DNA of 52,675 nt. Origin: Candidatus Hydrogenedentota bacterium. GTDB taxonomy: Bacteria; Hydrogenedentota; Hydrogenedentia; Hydrogenedentales; SLHB01. Where the stretch lies: NCBI GenBank assembly GCA_020849535.1, contig JADLGB010000197.1, forward strand, positions 1-52,675, read 5' to 3'. Under the pieces are notes generated by a model. It ran no database searches. It saw nothing but the letters and a program-made list of their open reading frames with translations, and was not told the DNA's origin. Positions 50,607-52,675 of the stretch are shown here, one piece after another (within the stretch, counting starts at the first letter, position 1; every line of letters begins with the position of its first letter). The position numbers were made by a program, and so were the translations under genes.

Positions 50607-52373
50607 ATGACAACACTTCTTTCAGACAAGACGCGCGAACACGTCCAGGCCGTGCGTGAACGTGCCGGCATTTGGATTCGCCACGACCATACCTTCATCC
50701 GCTTTGAGGGACGCGATGTGGCCTCGTGGCTCCAGACGCAGACATCCAATGATGTCGTCGCGCTGCAATCAGGCTGCGGCCATGCGGGCACACTGCTCGA
50801 CCGCAAGGGCCGCCTGCAGGCCCATTTCACGCTGCACCGTTGGGAAGACGAGTACTGGATGCTCATCGAGAAGCAGCAGGCCCCGCGCTTGCTGGAGCAG
50901 TTGGACGCGCACCTCTTCCTCGAAGACGTGCATGTGGAAGATGCCGGGGACTCGCTCGAACAGGTCGTAGTCCAAGGACCGAAGACGTTGCCATTCCTGG
51001 CCTCGCCACTTGACACGGATGAGGGGACTGCATCCATCTATCTCCCACGCCAACGCCACGGGTGCCATCCACTCGAGCTGTTGGGTTGCCAAGTCCTCGC
51101 GTTCAACATCTCGGTTTCGGGCGAAGATGGCTACGTGCTGGTCGCGCAAGCGGGAGAAGCCCAGGCGCTGGTCTCCGCAATCCTGGAGCGGGGGAGAGGC
51201 GTCGGCTTGACAGAAGTTGGCGAGGAAGCGCGCGAGGTCTTGCGCATCGAAGCGGGTATTCCACGCTTTGGACTCGATATGGACACCACCAATCGCATGC
51301 CCGAAACCACCTTGGAACGCGACGGCGTGAGCTACGATAAGGGCTGCTATCTCGGACAGGAAGTCGTTGCCAAGCTGCGCGCCTACAGCTCTGTCAAGTT
51401 CGCGCTGTGCGGACTCATTCTTCCGCCTGCCCTCCAGGCCTATCCCCAACTAAATGCTCCGGTGATTGTCGATGGGCAAACTGTGGGCACAGTCAAATCC
51501 GGCGCGTATTCACCCACCCTGAGATCGTGGATCTGCCTGGCCTACCTGGACCGCGAGCACCGTGCGCCCGGAAGCGCGCTGGCCTTCGCGATCGGCCCTG
51601 AGGGCGCCGCATTTCAAGCGGAAGTCGCAGTGCTGCCCTTCTACGCCGCGCCCACGCGCGAGGAGCGTGCCGCGGCTCTTTACGAACAGGCGCTCGCGCA
51701 CTTCGAGTCCGACGAGCACGATGAGGACACGGCGGCCATCGAATGGCTGAAGGAAGCCGTGCTGTTGCATCCGGGATACGAGGACGCTTACGAAGCCTTG
51801 GGCGTGATTTTGCATCGGCACCACCGCGTCGACGAGGCCATCCACTACATGAAGATCCTCGAAGAACTGAACCCCGACTGCGTCATGGCGCACACGAATC
51901 TCTCCGTCTTCTACGTGTCCAAAGGGATGATCGAGGAAGCGGAAGAGGAGAAGGCGAAGGCGGCCGTGGCCCAGATGCGCCTCGCGCGCGATTCGCACCG
52001 TGCCGAAGCCATGGCCGCGGAAGAACGCGAACGCATCCGCCGGGAAGCGCGCGAACGCATGGAGATGTTCCGCGAGGTCCTCGAGATCGATCCGGACGAT
52101 CCCCTCGCCACCTTCGGCATGGGCATGGCGCATATCCAGGTCGACGAGTACGAGAGCGCGCTGCCCTACCTGCGTCGCGCGACCCAGGTCCAGAAGGACT
52201 ACTCCGTCGCCTTCCTCAACCTGGGCAAATGCCTTGAGTTCCTGAAACGAATTGACGAAGCCGCGGTCGCTTACCGATCCGGCATCGAAGCCGCCGGCCG
52301 CAAAGGCGACCTCGTGCCCCTCCGCGAAATGGAACGCCGCCTGAAATCGCTTGGGGTCACCCAGACCAACTGA
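50607..52373 (+). CDS. ygfZ: YgfZ/GcvT-like folate-binding protein fused to TPR repeats
   Basis: A 588-residue fusion. Residues 1-345 are YgfZ/GcvT-like: the fold of the T-protein with the YgfZ signature KGCYLGQEV (245-253), whose Cys is essential in E. coli YgfZ, a tetrahydrofolate-binding factor that repairs or matures iron-sulfur enzymes such as MiaB. Residues about 350-588 form TPR-type helical repeats (YEDAYEALGVILHRHHRVDEA, DCVMAHTNLSVFYVSKGM, DDPLATFGMGMAHIQVDEYE) with a charged coiled coil between (near 465-500). TPRs would give protein contacts missing from the standard 325-residue enzyme. It follows the IscA-type gene by 87 bp. A dispersed hairpin lies 38 bp after the stop. Confidence 0.9.
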   Translation: MTTLLSDKTREHVQAVRERAGIWIRHDHTFIRFEGRDVASWLQTQTSNDVVALQSGCGHAGTLLDRKGRLQAHFTLHRWEDEYWMLIEKQQAPRLLEQLDAHLFLEDVHVEDAGDSLEQVVVQGPKTLPFLASPLDTDEGTASIYLPRQRHGCHPLELLGCQVLAFNISVSGEDGYVLVAQAGEAQALVSAILERGRGVGLTEVGEEAREVLRIEAGIPRFGLDMDTTNRMPETTLERDGVSYDKGCYLGQEVVAKLRAYSSVKFALCGLILPPALQAYPQLNAPVIVDGQTVGTVKSGAYSPTLRSWICLAYLDREHRAPGSALAFAIGPEGAAFQAEVAVLPFYAAPTREERAAALYEQALAHFESDEHDEDTAAIEWLKEAVLLHPGYEDAYEALGVILHRHHRVDEAIHYMKILEELNPDCVMAHTNLSVFYVSKGMIEEAEEEKAKAAVAQMRLARDSHRAEAMAAEERERIRREARERMEMFREVLEIDPDDPLATFGMGMAHIQVDEYESALPYLRRATQVQKDYSVAFLNLGKCLEFLKRIDEAAVAYRSGIEAAGRKGDLVPLREMERRLKSLGVTQTN

Positions 52374-52403
52374 GGCCGGGAGCCAGGAGTGCGGGATGCA
52401 GAG

Positions 52404-52428
52404 GTGTGGGACCGGCGCGCTCGCCGGT
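52404..52428. repeat. GTGTGG-type hairpin with compensated stem
   Basis: GTGTGGG (52404-52410) then ACCGGCG-CGCT-CGCCGGT (52411-52428). Compared with the ACAGGCG/CGCCTGT copies the third base pair has changed on both arms, A-T to C-G, so pairing is preserved. It is 38 bp past the ygfZ stop. Confidence 0.8.
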
Positions 52429-52520
52429 CAAACCCCCAAAAAGGTGAACCTGGGGGGCTGGTCAAGCGATTCGCCTCCAGGATTAGTCTTCTCGCTTTGC
52501 CTGGTCTTCGATACCATCTC

Positions 52521-52568
52521 GGGGCAATTCAGGGACGGGGCAATTCAGGGGGCAATTCAGGGACAGAC
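52521..52568. repeat. Three near-tandem GGCAATTCAGGG repeats upstream of the transposase gene
   Basis: Copies begin at 52521, 52537 and 52551, the last extending into GGGACAGAC (52560-52568). They lie 40-90 bp upstream of the RAYT start, where such genes typically carry their own REP-like target sequences. GGGACAGAC recalls GGGACTGAC at the left end of the elements at 2185 and 32938. Confidence 0.75.
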
Positions 52569-52615
52569 TACGAATTAACTTGATTCGGCTGCTGTTTGTA
52601 GGCAGGATGATGGGC

Positions 52616-52675
52616 ATGAGCAGGGTAGCACGCATAGTTGTCCCCGGTTTTCCACACCATGTGACGCAGCGGGGA
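52616..52675 (+). CDS. REP-associated tyrosine transposase (RAYT, Y1_Tnp/IS200-like), 5' fragment
   Basis: Only the first 20 codons are in the window: MSRVARIVVPGFPHHVTQRG. This matches the very conserved N-terminus of RAYT/TnpA_REP transposases (R-x-x-R-x-V-x-P-G-x-P-x-H-V-T-x-R-G), single-stranded DNA enzymes that recognise hairpins and nick with a Tyr after a His-x-His motif, both beyond the edge. In-frame ATGs at 52607 and 52610 are alternative starts. RAYT genes are usually single-copy and associated with dispersed palindromic repeats, which fits the repeats in this window. Confidence 0.82.
   Translation, partial: MSRVARIVVPGFPHHVTQRG

Noticed and set aside
1..52675. tRNA or rRNA genes
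   Set aside because: I looked for T-loop GGTTCRANYCC-type signals and rRNA-like stretches on both strands and found none that fold into a cloverleaf by eye; a tRNAscan/Infernal run would be decisive.

Overview
The window is GC-rich bacterial chromosome (about 60 % G+C by eye) with ordinary Shine-Dalgarno-led genes, many lipoproteins and Tat-exported proteins, and wide gene-poor gaps. A Tat-signal sulfatase, Gfo/Idh oxidoreductase and aldo/keto reductase, together with a MtaA-like uroporphyrinogen-decarboxylase-family protein, a ROK protein, a propeller/helical exoprotein and a Ser/Thr kinase with a SUMF1-like tail, suggest a Gram-negative heterotroph of the Planctomycetota, Lentisphaerota or Hydrogenedentota type. 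Hydrogenedentota is my best guess, at low confidence, because no rRNA or ribosomal-protein marker is present. I saw no rRNA, tRNA or CRISPR array.

Layout. 1-4.5 kb, minus strand: a truncated ROK kinase-like gene, an M24-fold protein that has lost most metal ligands, and a GT4 glycosyltransferase, separated by two complex palindromic repeat elements. 4.5-7.1 kb: ATP sulfurylase translationally coupled to an AlkP-superfamily phosphodiesterase. 7.5-11.2 kb: a phage-shock module, with pspF divergent from a sigma-54 promoter that drives a PilZ-like gene, pspA and pspC, followed by a zinc-ribbon membrane protein. 11.3-15.2 kb: two coupled lipoproteins, then a BlaI/M56 signalling operon with a large dyad operator. 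15.2-20.2 kb: a propeller/helical exoprotein, a sulfatase and a hydrolase. 20.5-26.9 kb: tandem paralogous lipoproteins, an MsbA-like ABC exporter overlapping a lipoprotein gene, an aldo/keto reductase and a membrane-anchored protein. 27-32 kb: a two-domain esterase, a Ser/Thr kinase and a zinc-ribbon protein. 32-38.9 kb, minus strand: an RlmB-type methyltransferase, duplicated FKBP isomerases, a SUI1 protein, a cell-surface protein, a PHP protein and a membrane/zinc-ribbon protein. 39.1-43.5 kb: malic enzyme, Gfo/Idh oxidoreductase and a DUF5610-like protein. 43.5-46.5 kb, minus strand: a conserved hypothetical, a BrnT-type toxin/antitoxin pair with a frameshifted toxin, a methyltransferase and a MtaA-like protein. 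46.7-52.4 kb: a double M16 peptidase, then a DUF1858 redox protein, an IscA-type protein and a YgfZ-TPR fusion that look like an iron-sulfur maturation group. The window ends inside a probable REP-associated tyrosine transposase (RAYT) gene.

The most unusual signal is not a gene. The gaps carry a population of small dispersed hairpins with covarying stems and short loops, mostly 35-110 bp downstream of stop codons. One sits precisely inside one copy of a second REP-like repeat and is absent from the other copy. Four more hairpins, sharing a TGAAG/TGAAT loop, build a symmetric element at 2482-2699. With a RAYT gene at the right edge, this looks like an active or recently active palindrome-mobilising system.
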